A DNA stretch of 64,000 nucleotides, taken from Paracoccaceae bacterium (GTDB taxonomy: Bacteria > Pseudomonadota > Alphaproteobacteria > Rhodobacterales > Rhodobacteraceae). Below the pieces are notes generated by a model that was given only the letters and a program-made list of their open reading frames with translations, was not told the DNA's origin and searched no databases. The position numbers and the translations under genes were made by a program. The stretch spans positions 1 through 64,000 of the forward strand of contig JAIXZW010000006.1 of NCBI GenBank assembly GCA_027489375.1, written 5' to 3'. Of this stretch, positions 34,766 through 43,351 are shown piece after piece; the first letter of the stretch is position 1, and each line of letters begins with the position of its first letter.

Positions 34766-35254
34766 ATGGATATTGTCGTGAAGCGTCGGATCGTGTCCCT
34801 GTTCTCGCGTTTCAGAACCTCGGAACGGGGGGCGATCCTTGTCGAGACGCTGATCATGGTTCCCGTGGTCACGATCTTCTCGGTGGGTCTTCTGGAATTC
34901 GGCGTCATGTTCTGGGAACGCCAGCAAATGCAGGCGGGCGTGCGCGATGCGGTGCGCTACTGGTCGCGGTGCAGTTCGACCGCCGCGACGGCGGGTGCCT
35001 GTTCGATCACCAAGGCGCGCAACATCGCCTTTTATGGCACGCCCGATGGCGGCACCGCTTTGCGGGTTCCGAACTGGTATCGCCCCGAAGACCTGACGCT
35101 GACACCGCTGAACCCGCCGCCCCTGCCCGCCGACACCGATCTTGCCCAGGCGAACGGGCGGTTGCTCTACAGTGGCTCGCCGCTCTTTTCGCTGCTCGAC
35201 CTGAATGCCGTGACCATCCGTTATGATTATTCGATGAGGTTCATGGGATGGTGA
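34766..35254 (+). CDS. tadE: TadE-like pseudopilin (first)
   Basis: The protein has 162 residues from the ATG at 34766; a GTG at 34778 is an alternative start. After a basic N-terminus the prepilin-like motif SERGAILVETLIMVPVVTIF carries the glycine cleavage site and E(+5), followed by one membrane helix and LEFGVMFWERQQMQAGVRDA, the TadE signature. The globular part carries two cysteines (C-x10-C). It overlaps the next TadE-like gene by 7 bases. TadE and TadF pseudopilins are processed by the prepilin peptidase and probably prime pilus assembly. Confidence 0.87.
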   Translation: MDIVVKRRIVSLFSRFRTSERGAILVETLIMVPVVTIFSVGLLEFGVMFWERQQMQAGVRDAVRYWSRCSSTAATAGACSITKARNIAFYGTPDGGTALRVPNWYRPEDLTLTPLNPPPLPADTDLAQANGRLLYSGSPLFSLLDLNAVTIRYDYSMRFMGW

Positions 35255-35925
35255 CGGCCGGTCGCAACTTTCGCCGAAACGAAAGCGGGATATCGCTGGT
35301 CGAAGGGTTGATCACCTTTCCGCTTGTCCTGCTGGTGATCATCACCTTCGTGGAATTCGGCTACGCGGTCTTCCAGTGGAGTCAGGCAGGCAAAGCCACC
35401 GCTATCGGCGCGCGCCTTGCCGCCGTGTCCAGCCCAGTCGCCACCAATTACGGGACGCTGGACGACGACTATGCGAACAACGCCGCCTATGCGGCAGGCC
35501 AACCCTTGCCGACTGCCAGCCGGAGCGTCAGCTGCACGCCGGCGTCCAAAGGGGTGGGCGAGACGCTCAACGTCTGCAATTCCGGCGCGCTGCGTATCGT
35601 GCGCGGCTCCGACGGGGTCTGCGATTCCAACTATGGCACAACGGTGCCGGGGATGTGCGATCTCAACCCGTGGATCGAACCCCGCAAGGTCGTGATCACC
35701 TATACACGCGGAGGGCTGGGCTACGTCGGCCGCTCCGCCGGACCCGTCAACACCGTGACCGTTTCGCTGCGCGACATGAAGTTCAACTTCTTCTTCGTCG
35801 CGGCGTTGCTTGGTCTGGACAATCTCAACATGCCCGCCACGCCCGTGACCGTGACGGGGGAGGATATGGCAAGCTGCGCCAACCCTTCCACCACCGCCAC
35901 GAATTTTGCCACCCCCTGTCCTTGA
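35248..35925 (+). CDS. TadE/TadF-like pseudopilin (second)
   Basis: The 225-residue protein has the motif NESGISLVEGLITFPLVLLV, with glycine before the hydrophobic segment and E(+5), then VEFGYAVFQWSQAGKATAIG. The extracytoplasmic domain is larger than in the first pseudopilin and contains six cysteines, probably in disulphides. It overlaps the first tadE by 7 bases and is followed after 45 bases by cpaE. It probably works with the first pseudopilin and TadG at the pilus base or tip. Confidence 0.85.
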   Translation: MVTAGRNFRRNESGISLVEGLITFPLVLLVIITFVEFGYAVFQWSQAGKATAIGARLAAVSSPVATNYGTLDDDYANNAAYAAGQPLPTASRSVSCTPASKGVGETLNVCNSGALRIVRGSDGVCDSNYGTTVPGMCDLNPWIEPRKVVITYTRGGLGYVGRSAGPVNTVTVSLRDMKFNFFFVAALLGLDNLNMPATPVTVTGEDMASCANPSTTATNFATPCP

Positions 35926-35970
35926 CCTGTCCTTAACCGCCCCGACCGACGGGCGAAGCGAGTCCTGCCG

Positions 35971-37152
35971 ATGAACGCGATGGAAAATGATACGACCAGC
36001 CTTCGCAAACCGATGCGCAAGTATTCGGTGCTGATCGTCGACGCCGGACACAGCGGTTCGGACGAGATCGTCGAGATGGTGGCCCGAACCGGCGACTACC
36101 GTGCCGAACGGTCGACGATCGAGAAGGTCATCTCGAACCCGCTGTCGCATTCGCCCGACATCGTCGTGCTGGACCTGATGAACCCCAGTACCGAAGAACT
36201 CGAGGTGCTGGTCGAAATCCGCGGTAATTACGGCGACGTGCCGGTCATCATCGTGTCCGAAGCGCTGGATGACGCGCAAATGCGCAAGCTGCTGAAGCTG
36301 AAGATCCACGACTGGCAGCGCAAGCCGCTGGCGCAGGCCGATTTCCACGCCTCGCTCAATTCGTCGATCCGCAACGCCAAGCAACTGTCCACGCGGGTCC
36401 ATGCGGTGATCTCGGCGATGGGCGGCGCGGGCGGGACGACCGTTGCCATCGCCGCAGCGGATGCACTGGCCCGCAAACTTGCCAAGTCGAAGGAATCCGT
36501 GGGGCTGTTCGATCTCGATTTCTCGTCGGGGTCCTGCGGGATGATGCTCAACCTGTCGGCCACGCTGAACCTCGACTCCGTGATCACCCATCCAGAACGG
36601 ATCGACCAGGAATTCGTCGGCCTGATCCAGCAGAAGCACGGGCATGGCTTCAACCTCTATTCCTTCAAGCGCCGCGATTTCGTCACCCACCTGAACGGTT
36701 ACGAGGTGGTGCTGCGCCTGCTCGATGCGGTGACGATGGTGCATGCCCACACCATCCTCGACGTGCCCTACTACGAGGTTGACTGGGCGCAGGACGTTCT
36801 CTCTGCCGTGAACACCGTCACCGTCGTGTGCGAGTTGAACATCCCGTCGATCAAGCACGCACTCGACATGCTCAGGACGATCCGTGCCCTTTCAGGGGCG
36901 CCGAAGCAGGTCAACGTGCTGATCAACAAATGCGAAACCGGCCTGTTCAAGCGCAAGCGCATTCCCGAAGCCAAGCTCAGGGAACTGTTCGGAGAGACGG
37001 CCTTCCGCATGCTGCCGCGGGACGATGCCACCCTCTCGGAAGCGCTGGACCGCGGTGTCGTGCCAAGCGACGTGAACGCACGCTCCAGGTTCGAAAAAGA
37101 AATCAACCGTTACGTGGCCGAGGTGATGCTGGCCGAAAAGGTTGCAAAATGA
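35971..37152 (+). CDS. cpaE: CpaE/TadZ pilus localisation ATPase-like protein
   Basis: The 393-residue protein has an atypical receiver-like N-terminal domain (SVLIVDAGHSGSDEIVEMVA to about residue 125, with PDIVVLDLM holding the aspartate) and a ParA/MinD-like C-terminal domain. The P-loop at about 150-157 reads MGGAGGTT and lacks the usual lysines, as is common in TadZ/CpaE. TadZ/CpaE proteins mark the polar site and recruit the Tad machinery. The stop overlaps the ATG of the following L,D-transpeptidase gene. Confidence 0.9.
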   Translation: MNAMENDTTSLRKPMRKYSVLIVDAGHSGSDEIVEMVARTGDYRAERSTIEKVISNPLSHSPDIVVLDLMNPSTEELEVLVEIRGNYGDVPVIIVSEALDDAQMRKLLKLKIHDWQRKPLAQADFHASLNSSIRNAKQLSTRVHAVISAMGGAGGTTVAIAAADALARKLAKSKESVGLFDLDFSSGSCGMMLNLSATLNLDSVITHPERIDQEFVGLIQQKHGHGFNLYSFKRRDFVTHLNGYEVVLRLLDAVTMVHAHTILDVPYYEVDWAQDVLSAVNTVTVVCELNIPSIKHALDMLRTIRALSGAPKQVNVLINKCETGLFKRKRIPEAKLRELFGETAFRMLPRDDATLSEALDRGVVPSDVNARSRFEKEINRYVAEVMLAEKVAK

Positions 37153-37688
37153 AGGGTCTGCGCCTTGCCTTCGCCTTCGTCCTCGCCCTCGGCGGTGCCG
37201 CGATGGCCGAGAACAAGTCCGTGCCGCGCGACCTTGGCCAGCACACGCGCGAAGTCGTGGAATACCGGTCATCCGAACGGCCCGGCACCATCGTCATCTC
37301 GAACGCCGAACGCACGCTGCATATCGTGATGCCCGACGGCAAGGCCGCGCGCTACCAGATCAGCGTGGGCCGCGAAGGTTTCACCTGGACCGGAACCGTC
37401 ACGGTGGGACGCAAGGCGAAATGGCCCGAATGGCGCCCGCCTGCGGAAATGCGCCAGCGCGACCCGTCGCTTCCCGACATGGTCCCCGCCGGACCCTACA
37501 ACCCGCTCGGAGCGCGGGCGCTGTATCTTTATGCGAATGGCCGCGACACGCTTTACCGCATCCACGGCACGAACAATGCGCCGACCGTGGGCAATTACGA
37601 AACCTCGGGCTGTTTCCGCCTGACCAATGCCGATGTGATCGAACTTTTCCAGACCGTGCCCGAAGGCACCAAGGTGATCGTCAGATGA
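37149..37688 (+). CDS. L,D-transpeptidase (YkuD domain) inside the Tad operon
   Basis: The protein has 179 residues from the ATG at 37149, which overlaps the cpaE stop (ATGA). A signal peptide (MKGLRLAFAFVLALGGAAMA) is followed by a YkuD catalytic domain: GTIVISNAERTLHIVMPDG, PSLPDMVPAGPYNPLGARAL, and the catalytic HGTNNAPTVG plus SGCFRLTNAD with the nucleophilic cysteine. It should act in the periplasm, making 3-3 peptidoglycan cross-links or attaching proteins. Embedded between cpaE and cpaF, it may remodel the wall where the pilus crosses. It is not a core Tad component as far as I know. Confidence 0.9.
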   Translation: MKGLRLAFAFVLALGGAAMAENKSVPRDLGQHTREVVEYRSSERPGTIVISNAERTLHIVMPDGKAARYQISVGREGFTWTGTVTVGRKAKWPEWRPPAEMRQRDPSLPDMVPAGPYNPLGARALYLYANGRDTLYRIHGTNNAPTVGNYETSGCFRLTNADVIELFQTVPEGTKVIVR

Positions 37689-37716
37689 CCGTTCAAGACA
37701 TTTCCGGAGGACGAAA

Positions 37717-39087
37717 ATGGTAGGGCGCTTTTTCCGCAAGACCGAAGACGGGCCGACCGCGCCCATGACAGGCCTTGCTCCCGTCACCGAAACCGTCGCC
37801 GCACCGGCCCCGGGCGGGCCGGACATGGTGGCGGAACGGGTCAACCTGCACCGCTTCCTTCTGGACAAGATCAACCTGACCATCCTCGACAGCATGGAGG
37901 ACAGCCAGCTTCTGGACGAGCTGCGCCCGCTGGTGCGCGATTACGTGCGTTCCAACAACCTGCCGCTCAACGCCAAGGAACTCGACGCGCTGGTGTCCGA
38001 TACCGCGGACGAGATGCTCGGCCTCGGCCCGCTGGAGCCGCTTCTGAAGGATGACAGCATCGCCGATATTCTGGTGGTGGGACCGAAGACCGTCTTCGTC
38101 GAACGTTTCGGCAAGATCTCCAAGACCGACGTGCGCTTCAAGGATGAGGCCCACTTGTTGCGGATCATCAACAAGATCGTCTCCTCGGTGGGCCGCCGCG
38201 TCGACGAAAGCTCGCCTCTGGTCGACGCCCGCCTTGCCGATGGCAGCCGCGTGAACGCCGCGATCCGCCCCGTCACGGTGGATGGGCCGCAGGTGTCCAT
38301 CCGTAAATTCTCCAAACGCCCCCTGACGATGGCGGGCCTTGTCGAACGCGGGGCGCTCCCGACGGGTATGGCCGACCTTCTGGCCGCTGCGGTCGAAGGC
38401 AAGGTGTCGATGGTGGTTTCGGGCGGGACGGGCTCGGGTAAGACGACCTTCCTCAACGCGCTCTCGTCGTTCATCCCCGAGGATGAACGCCTTGTCACCA
38501 TCGAAGATGCCGCCGAACTCCAGCTTCAGCAGGAACACGTGGTGCGGATGGAAACCCGTCCGCCCACGCTGGACGGCCGGAACGAGATCACCCAGCGCGA
38601 CCTTGTGAAGAACGCGCTGCGGATGCGTCCCGACCGCATCATCATCGGCGAAGTCCGGGGGGGCGAGGCCTTCGACATGCTTCAGGCCATGAACACCGGC
38701 CACGAAGGGTCGATGACCACGATCCACGCCAACAACCCGCGCGACGCGCTGGGCCGGATGGAGCAGATGGTGGGCATGGCGGGAATGCCCATGTCGCAGA
38801 ACTCGATCCGCTCGCAGATTTCCTCGGCGATCCACCTGATCGTGCAACTGTCGCGCATGCGCGACGGGACGCGCCGCATGACCGCCATTTCGGAACTGAC
38901 CGGCATGGAGGGCGACGTGATCCAGATGCAGGACATCGTGCGCTACAACCGCCTTGGCGTGGATGACAAAGGCAAGATCATCGGCGAATTCCGCTCCACC
39001 GGCATCCGCCCGCGCTTCCTGACCGAAGTGCAGAGCATCGGGCTGAAAGTCGACGCCCGCATCTTCGACCCGACGACGCGGTTCTGA
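37717..39087 (+). CDS. cpaF: CpaF/TadA secretion ATPase
   Basis: The 456-residue cytoplasmic ATPase belongs to the GspE/VirB11 superfamily. The Walker A motif is GGTGSGKT at about 236-243. The Asp box ([12 protein letters not shown]), Walker B-like segment ([15 protein letters not shown]) and His box ([18 protein letters not shown]) are all present. The N-terminal helical domain fits CpaF, whose hexamer drives both extension and retraction of Tad pili in Caulobacter. The gene starts 28 bases after the L,D-transpeptidase gene and is followed three bases later by tadB. Confidence 0.95.
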   Translation: MVGRFFRKTEDGPTAPMTGLAPVTETVAAPAPGGPDMVAERVNLHRFLLDKINLTILDSMEDSQLLDELRPLVRDYVRSNNLPLNAKELDALVSDTADEMLGLGPLEPLLKDDSIADILVVGPKTVFVERFGKISKTDVRFKDEAHLLRIINKIVSSVGRRVDESSPLVDARLADGSRVNAAIRPVTVDGPQVSIRKFSKRPLTMAGLVERGALPTGMADLLAAAVEGKVSMVVSGGTGSGKTTFLNALSSFIPEDERLVTIEDAAELQLQQEHVVRMETRPPTLDGRNEITQRDLVKNALRMRPDRIIIGEVRGGEAFDMLQAMNTGHEGSMTTIHANNPRDALGRMEQMVGMAGMPMSQNSIRSQISSAIHLIVQLSRMRDGTRRMTAISELTGMEGDVIQMQDIVRYNRLGVDDKGKIIGEFRSTGIRPRFLTEVQSIGLKVDARIFDPTTRF

Positions 39088-39090
39088 GCC

Positions 39091-40047
39091 ATGTCCACAC
39101 TTCTCATCTACGCTTTCGTCTTCGCCGCGGTCCTGCTGACCGTCGATACGGTGCTGCGCTATGCCGGCAACCTCACCCGCTCGCGCCGCGAGGTGAATGA
39201 CCGCCTGTCGCGCCTGAACGACGGTGGCGGCGATCAGGCCGAAACCTACCGGCAATTGCTCAAGGACCGCAGCGCGCAGGGCGGCTGGGGTCAAAAGGGC
39301 GTCTTTGCATGGATGACGCGCGTTTACCGCCAGTCGGGTCTGCGCCTTTCGATCCAGCGGCGCATCCTCTATGCCATCGGCTTCATCATCACCGGCTGGC
39401 TTCTGGCCGGTTTCCTGATCGGCGGCGGGGTGCTGCAACTGTTGCTCGGGCCGCTCGTTGGCCTTGCGCTGATGGTGTTCGTCGTGATCCGCATCCGCTC
39501 GAAGCGGATCAAGAAGTTCGTCGAACAATTGCCCGTGGCGGTCGAGATCATCGTCCGCAGCCTGAATGCGGGCCACCCCCTGACCACCGCCATCGCGCTT
39601 GTCGGCCGCGAGATGCCGGACCCCATCGGTTCGGAATTCGGCCTGCTGAGCGACCAGCTCACCTTTGGCTCGGAACTCGATGACGCGATGCTCAACATGC
39701 TCGACCGCGTGGGTGCCGAAGAGCTTAGCCTTCTGGCCGTAACCGTCAGCGTCCAGCGCGGCACGGGCGGCAATCTGGCCGAAATCCTCGAGAACCTGTC
39801 CAACATGATCCGCGACCGTGGCGTGATCCGCGCCAAGATCAAGGCGATCTCGGCCGAAGGTCGCATCACCTCGGTCATCATGGCCGTCTTTCCCTTCGGC
39901 CTCTATTCCATGATCGTCTCGCTGGTTCCGAACTACTTCGACCCGATCTGGGAAAGCGGCTACGGAACGCAGATCGTCATCGCGCTGCTTTGCGTGATGG
40001 CCTTCGGCATGTTCATCCTCAATCGGCTTGTCCGGTTCGATTTCTGA
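39091..40047 (+). CDS. tadB: TadB inner-membrane platform protein
   Basis: The 318-residue protein has the T2SSF fold with spans at about 1-20, 90-130, 270-290 and 298-316 and the conserved cytoplasmic segment LPVAVEIIVRSLNAGHPLTT, followed by GNLAEILENLSNMIRDR. TadB and TadC form the platform on which CpaF works. It lies three bases after cpaF and 15 bases before tadC, so all three are surely co-transcribed. Confidence 0.93.
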   Translation: MSTLLIYAFVFAAVLLTVDTVLRYAGNLTRSRREVNDRLSRLNDGGGDQAETYRQLLKDRSAQGGWGQKGVFAWMTRVYRQSGLRLSIQRRILYAIGFIITGWLLAGFLIGGGVLQLLLGPLVGLALMVFVVIRIRSKRIKKFVEQLPVAVEIIVRSLNAGHPLTTAIALVGREMPDPIGSEFGLLSDQLTFGSELDDAMLNMLDRVGAEELSLLAVTVSVQRGTGGNLAEILENLSNMIRDRGVIRAKIKAISAEGRITSVIMAVFPFGLYSMIVSLVPNYFDPIWESGYGTQIVIALLCVMAFGMFILNRLVRFDF

Positions 40048-40062
40048 CGGAAGGCCACGACG

Positions 40063-40980
40063 ATGAACGAGACCCTGATCTATGTGGCGGTGTTCGTGGC
40101 GGTGATCCTTGTCGCCTTCACCGTGCTGACCATCCTGTCCCGCAACCGCGACATCACGCGCAACATCGAAGCGGCGACCGCAAGTCGGGCGGCGGACCAC
40201 GACATCTTCTCGACCGACAACGAACTGGTCAGCCACTACTTCAACGTGCAAAAGAAGAACCAGCCCGACAGCCTCGAGATGAAGCTGATCGCGGCGGGAT
40301 TCCTCGGCTCTTCGGCGCCGCGCCTGTTCAACATCGCCCGCATTGTGGCCGTCGTCGTGGTCACGATCCTGATGCGCGCCGCGATCGTGCGGCTGCTGCC
40401 CGAGGTGAACCCTGCAGCCGCCGTGTTGATCGCGGCCGTCTTCGGCGGCATCTCGTTCATCCTGTGCAGCGCCGTGCTCGATTATTACGTGCGCAAGACC
40501 GAAATCCAGAACCGCAAGGTCTTTCCCGATTTCATGGACATGCTCATCGTCTGCGTCGACGCGGGTCTGTCGATCGAAGCGGCGATCGACCGCGTCGCCC
40601 GCGAATTCATCGCGACGAAGCCCGTTTTCGGCACCCACCTCGCCATCATCAGCCTCGAGGTGCGCGCAGGTCGCCCCCTGCACGAGGCGCTGACCAACTT
40701 TGCCTTCCGCGTCCGTCTGGAAGAGGCGCGCACCCTTTCCACACTGTTCCGGCAAAGTCAGGAACTCGGGGCAAGCGTGGTGCGCACGCTGCGGACCTAT
40801 TCCAAGGAAATGCGCCAGATGCGCCTGCTCAGGGCCGAGGAAAAGGCCAACGCGCTGCCCATCAAGATGCTTTTTCCGATGGCAGCATTCCTGTTCCCCG
40901 TGAACCTGATCATCGTGATCGTGCCCATCGTCATCACCGTGATGCGTCTCTTCACGGGCCTTCGCCCCCCTTCGATCTGA
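40063..40980 (+). CDS. tadC: TadC inner-membrane platform protein
   Basis: The 305-residue protein is the second T2SSF-domain platform component. It has an N-terminal span (IYVAVFVAVILVAFTVLTIL), a central pair of spans near 85-130 and a C-terminal one, with the segment FPDFMDMLIVCVDAGLSIEA and RTLSTLFRQSQELGASVVRT. It ends the Tad operon. A weak hairpin (CCGCCG/CGGCGG) follows at 41009-41023. Confidence 0.93.
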   Translation: MNETLIYVAVFVAVILVAFTVLTILSRNRDITRNIEAATASRAADHDIFSTDNELVSHYFNVQKKNQPDSLEMKLIAAGFLGSSAPRLFNIARIVAVVVVTILMRAAIVRLLPEVNPAAAVLIAAVFGGISFILCSAVLDYYVRKTEIQNRKVFPDFMDMLIVCVDAGLSIEAAIDRVAREFIATKPVFGTHLAIISLEVRAGRPLHEALTNFAFRVRLEEARTLSTLFRQSQELGASVVRTLRTYSKEMRQMRLLRAEEKANALPIKMLFPMAAFLFPVNLIIVIVPIVITVMRLFTGLRPPSI

Positions 40981-41008
40981 ACGGCCCGTGCACAAGCGCC
41001 ACAATCAC

Positions 41009-41023
41009 CCGCCGTTTCGGCGG
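41009..41023 (+). terminator. Possible weak terminator after tadC
   Basis: CCGCCG (41009-41014) pairs with CGGCGG (41018-41023) around a TTT loop, 28 bases after the tadC stop. No T tract follows, so termination is uncertain. Confidence 0.35.
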
Positions 41024-41047
41024 CTGGTCCGAGGTCGGTTGCGCGAG

Positions 41048-41061
41048 TTAACAATCATTAA
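41048..41061. promoter_or_regulatory. TTAA-N6-TTAA motif 5, upstream of gtrA
   Basis: TTAA at 41048-41051 and 41058-41061 with spacer CAATCA, about 87 bases before the gtrA-like start and directly after the Tad operon. It is the fifth copy of the motif, suggesting that the gtrA/oxidoreductase pair belongs to the same regulon. Confidence 0.45.
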
Positions 41062-41148
41062 TAACCTGACCGGTGCCGCGACCAGACCGCGGAAGCAGGA
41101 GGCGGCAATGGCGATGCGACGGATGGGCCTTTGGGGGTCGGCAGGCTG

Positions 41149-41577
41149 ATGTTCCATCGGTTTCTGGTCTTTTCCGGCCTCGCCGCGGGGGTCAATCTTG
41201 CGGTCGGCTATCTTTTCTACGCCGTTCTCGACCTGCACGAAGGCTGGCAGTACGGGCTGGCCGTGGCGCTCGGGTTCCTGTCGGGCATGGGCGTCAGTTT
41301 CGTGCTGAACCGCCGCTTCACCTTTGAACCTTCGGGGCGGCTCACACGCTCGGAAGCGATCGATTTCTTCGCGGTGTCGGTCGGCGGCCTTGCGATCACC
41401 ACCGCGCTGGCGCAGCTTTTCCGGTCAGGACTGCACGCCATCGACGCGGCACTTCCACCCGAGATGCTGGCCCATATCGGCGCGGTCGGACTGACCGCGA
41501 TCTACTCGTTCTTCGCCCATAAACACGTGAGTTTCCGCCGCGGCCGTCCACTCGCCGCGCGCGATGAAAGGTTGTGA
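41149..41577 (+). CDS. GtrA-family membrane protein
   Basis: The protein has 142 residues from the ATG at 41149 and four membrane spans. The family motifs [20 protein letters not shown] near the start, [17 protein letters not shown] in the middle and [14 protein letters not shown] at the end are clear. GtrA proteins are thought to move lipid-linked sugars across the inner membrane. The next gene, one base downstream, encodes a flavin-dependent oxidoreductase related to UDP-galactopyranose mutase, so the pair may modify a cell-surface glycan. Confidence 0.88.
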   Translation: MFHRFLVFSGLAAGVNLAVGYLFYAVLDLHEGWQYGLAVALGFLSGMGVSFVLNRRFTFEPSGRLTRSEAIDFFAVSVGGLAITTALAQLFRSGLHAIDAALPPEMLAHIGAVGLTAIYSFFAHKHVSFRRGRPLAARDERL

Positions 41578-41578
41578 C

Positions 41579-43168
41579 ATGACCCGACGCATCGCCGTCA
41601 TCATCGGAGCCGGACCCGCCGGCCTGACCGCAGCGCATGAATTCGTGACCCGATCCGACATCAAGCCCGTGCTGGTCGAAGCCGACACGCAGGTCGGTGG
41701 CATCAGCCGGACGGTGAATTACAAGGGCAACCGCATCGACATCGGCGGCCACCGCTTCTTTTCCAAATCCGACCGCGTGATGGATTGGTGGGCCAATGTC
41801 CTGCCCTTGCAGACAGCGGGCGATGCCGACCCTACGCTGACCATCAGCTACCAGAACAAACACCGCAGCATCGACAACCCGACGGGCGGCGCAGACCCCG
41901 ACCTGACCGACGAGGTGATGCTGATCCGCCCCCGCGTGTCGCGCATCCTCTATCTGCGCAAGTTCTTCGACTATCCGATCAAGTTCAGCCTTGCCACTCT
42001 GGCGGGGCTTGGCCTTTGGCGCAGCGTCAAGATCTTCTTCAGCTACGCCAAGGCGCGGCTCTTGCCGATCCGGCCCGAGCGGTCCTTGCGCGATTTCATC
42101 ATCAACCGCTTCGGGCACGAACTCTATGCCACCTTCTTCCGCGACTACACGGAAAAGGTCTGGGGCGTGCCCTGCGAGGATATCCCCGCCGAATGGGGTG
42201 CGCAGCGGATCAAGGGGCTGTCGATCACGGCGCTTCTGAAGAACGCGCTGCGCAAGCTGAAACCCGCCCGCGCGACGCTGTCGCAAAAGACGGTGGAGAC
42301 GAGCCTGATCGAGCGCTTCCTCTATCCCAAGCACGGCCCCGGCCAGTTGTGGGAAAAGGTCGCCGAAGGCGTGGTCGCCAAGGGGGGCGAGCTGCACATG
42401 CAGACCCGCGTGACCCGCATCCACCACGATGGCACCCGCGTCAGCGCCATCGACGTGACCGACAGCACCGGCGCCACGCGCCGCATCGAAGGGGATTACT
42501 TCTTCTCGACCATGCCCGTCCGCGACCTGCTGCAAGGCCTGACCCCGCCCGCCCCGCCTGCGGTGCAGGCCGTGTCGGACGGCCTGACCTACCGCGATTT
42601 CATCACTGTGGGCGTGCTCTTGAAACGCCTGCGGCTGAATGGCGGGGCCACGGCGGAGAACCTTTACTCCCGCATCCCCGACAACTGGATCTACGTGCAG
42701 GAACCCGACGTGAAGGTGGGCCGCATCCAGATCTTCAACAACTGGAGCCCCTATCTGGTCGCCGACAAGGACGATATCTGGATCGGCCTCGAATATTTCG
42801 TGAACGAGGGCGATGCCATCTGGTCGATGCAGGACGCCGACCTCACCGCCTTTGCCGTGGACGAACTCGCCAAACTCGGCGTGTCCCTGCCCGAGGATGT
42901 GAAGGATGCCGTGGTGGTGCGCACGCTCAAGGCTTATCCCGCCTATTTCGGCAGCTACGACCGCTTCGATCAGGTGCGCGATTACATGAACCGTTTCGAG
43001 AACCTCTTCCTCGTCGGTCGCAACGGGATGCACCGCTACAACAACCAGGACCACTCCATGCTGACCGCGATGGTGGCGGTGGACGGCATCCTGACCGGCC
43101 GCGACACCCACGCCGAGTTGTGGGAGATCAACACCGAACAGGAATACCACGAGGCGAAGAAGGACTGA
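41579..43168 (+). CDS. FAD/NAD(P)-dependent oxidoreductase, amine-oxidase / UDP-galactopyranose mutase-like
   Basis: The protein has 529 residues from the ATG at 41579 ([20 protein letters not shown]), one base after the gtrA stop. The N-terminal FAD-binding Rossmann motif IGAGPAGL is followed by [20 protein letters not shown] and [10 protein letters not shown], typical of the amine-oxidase/protoporphyrinogen-oxidase-like branch that includes UDP-galactopyranose mutase. The C-terminal [18 protein letters not shown] is the flavin-closing motif. Related enzymes occur in surface-sugar and lipid-linked-sugar clusters, which fits the GtrA neighbour. The exact substrate is not predictable. Confidence 0.85.
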   Translation: MTRRIAVIIGAGPAGLTAAHEFVTRSDIKPVLVEADTQVGGISRTVNYKGNRIDIGGHRFFSKSDRVMDWWANVLPLQTAGDADPTLTISYQNKHRSIDNPTGGADPDLTDEVMLIRPRVSRILYLRKFFDYPIKFSLATLAGLGLWRSVKIFFSYAKARLLPIRPERSLRDFIINRFGHELYATFFRDYTEKVWGVPCEDIPAEWGAQRIKGLSITALLKNALRKLKPARATLSQKTVETSLIERFLYPKHGPGQLWEKVAEGVVAKGGELHMQTRVTRIHHDGTRVSAIDVTDSTGATRRIEGDYFFSTMPVRDLLQGLTPPAPPAVQAVSDGLTYRDFITVGVLLKRLRLNGGATAENLYSRIPDNWIYVQEPDVKVGRIQIFNNWSPYLVADKDDIWIGLEYFVNEGDAIWSMQDADLTAFAVDELAKLGVSLPEDVKDAVVVRTLKAYPAYFGSYDRFDQVRDYMNRFENLFLVGRNGMHRYNNQDHSMLTAMVAVDGILTGRDTHAELWEINTEQEYHEAKKD

Positions 43169-43202
43169 CCGTCCATCGGCGCAAGGGTTGCCCGCGTCGA
43201 TC

Positions 43203-43257
43203 TGAGTATTTGGGCAAGGATGAAGGGCAAAAGGATTCTTCCTTGCCCAAATACTCA
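43203..43257. terminator. Large perfect stem-loop after the oxidoreductase gene
   Basis: An 18-base-pair perfect stem (43203-43220 with 43240-43257; core GAGTATTTGGGCAAGGA) encloses a 19-base loop; three further pairs inside the loop extend it after one mismatch. It starts 35 bases after the oxidoreductase stop and lies before the 5-oxoprolinase gene. The GAGTATTTGGGC core is like 3'-end repeats I associate with Rhodobacteraceae genomes and has a relative at 61855-61915. It is probably a terminator or mRNA-end element. Confidence 0.75.
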
Positions 43258-43351
43258 TCTTGCGACGGTCGGGCAGCGCCACCTTTGCAGGAGGGACCGT
43301 TGACTCCTCTCCCGCTATGTCGGACCCAATGGGCAGGGCAAGGGGGGCTTC

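Noticed and set aside
37693..41004. A 1103-codon minus-strand frame opposite cpaF, tadB and tadC
   Set aside because: No domain is recognisable and the three Tad genes on the other strand are certain; high GC produces such frames by chance.
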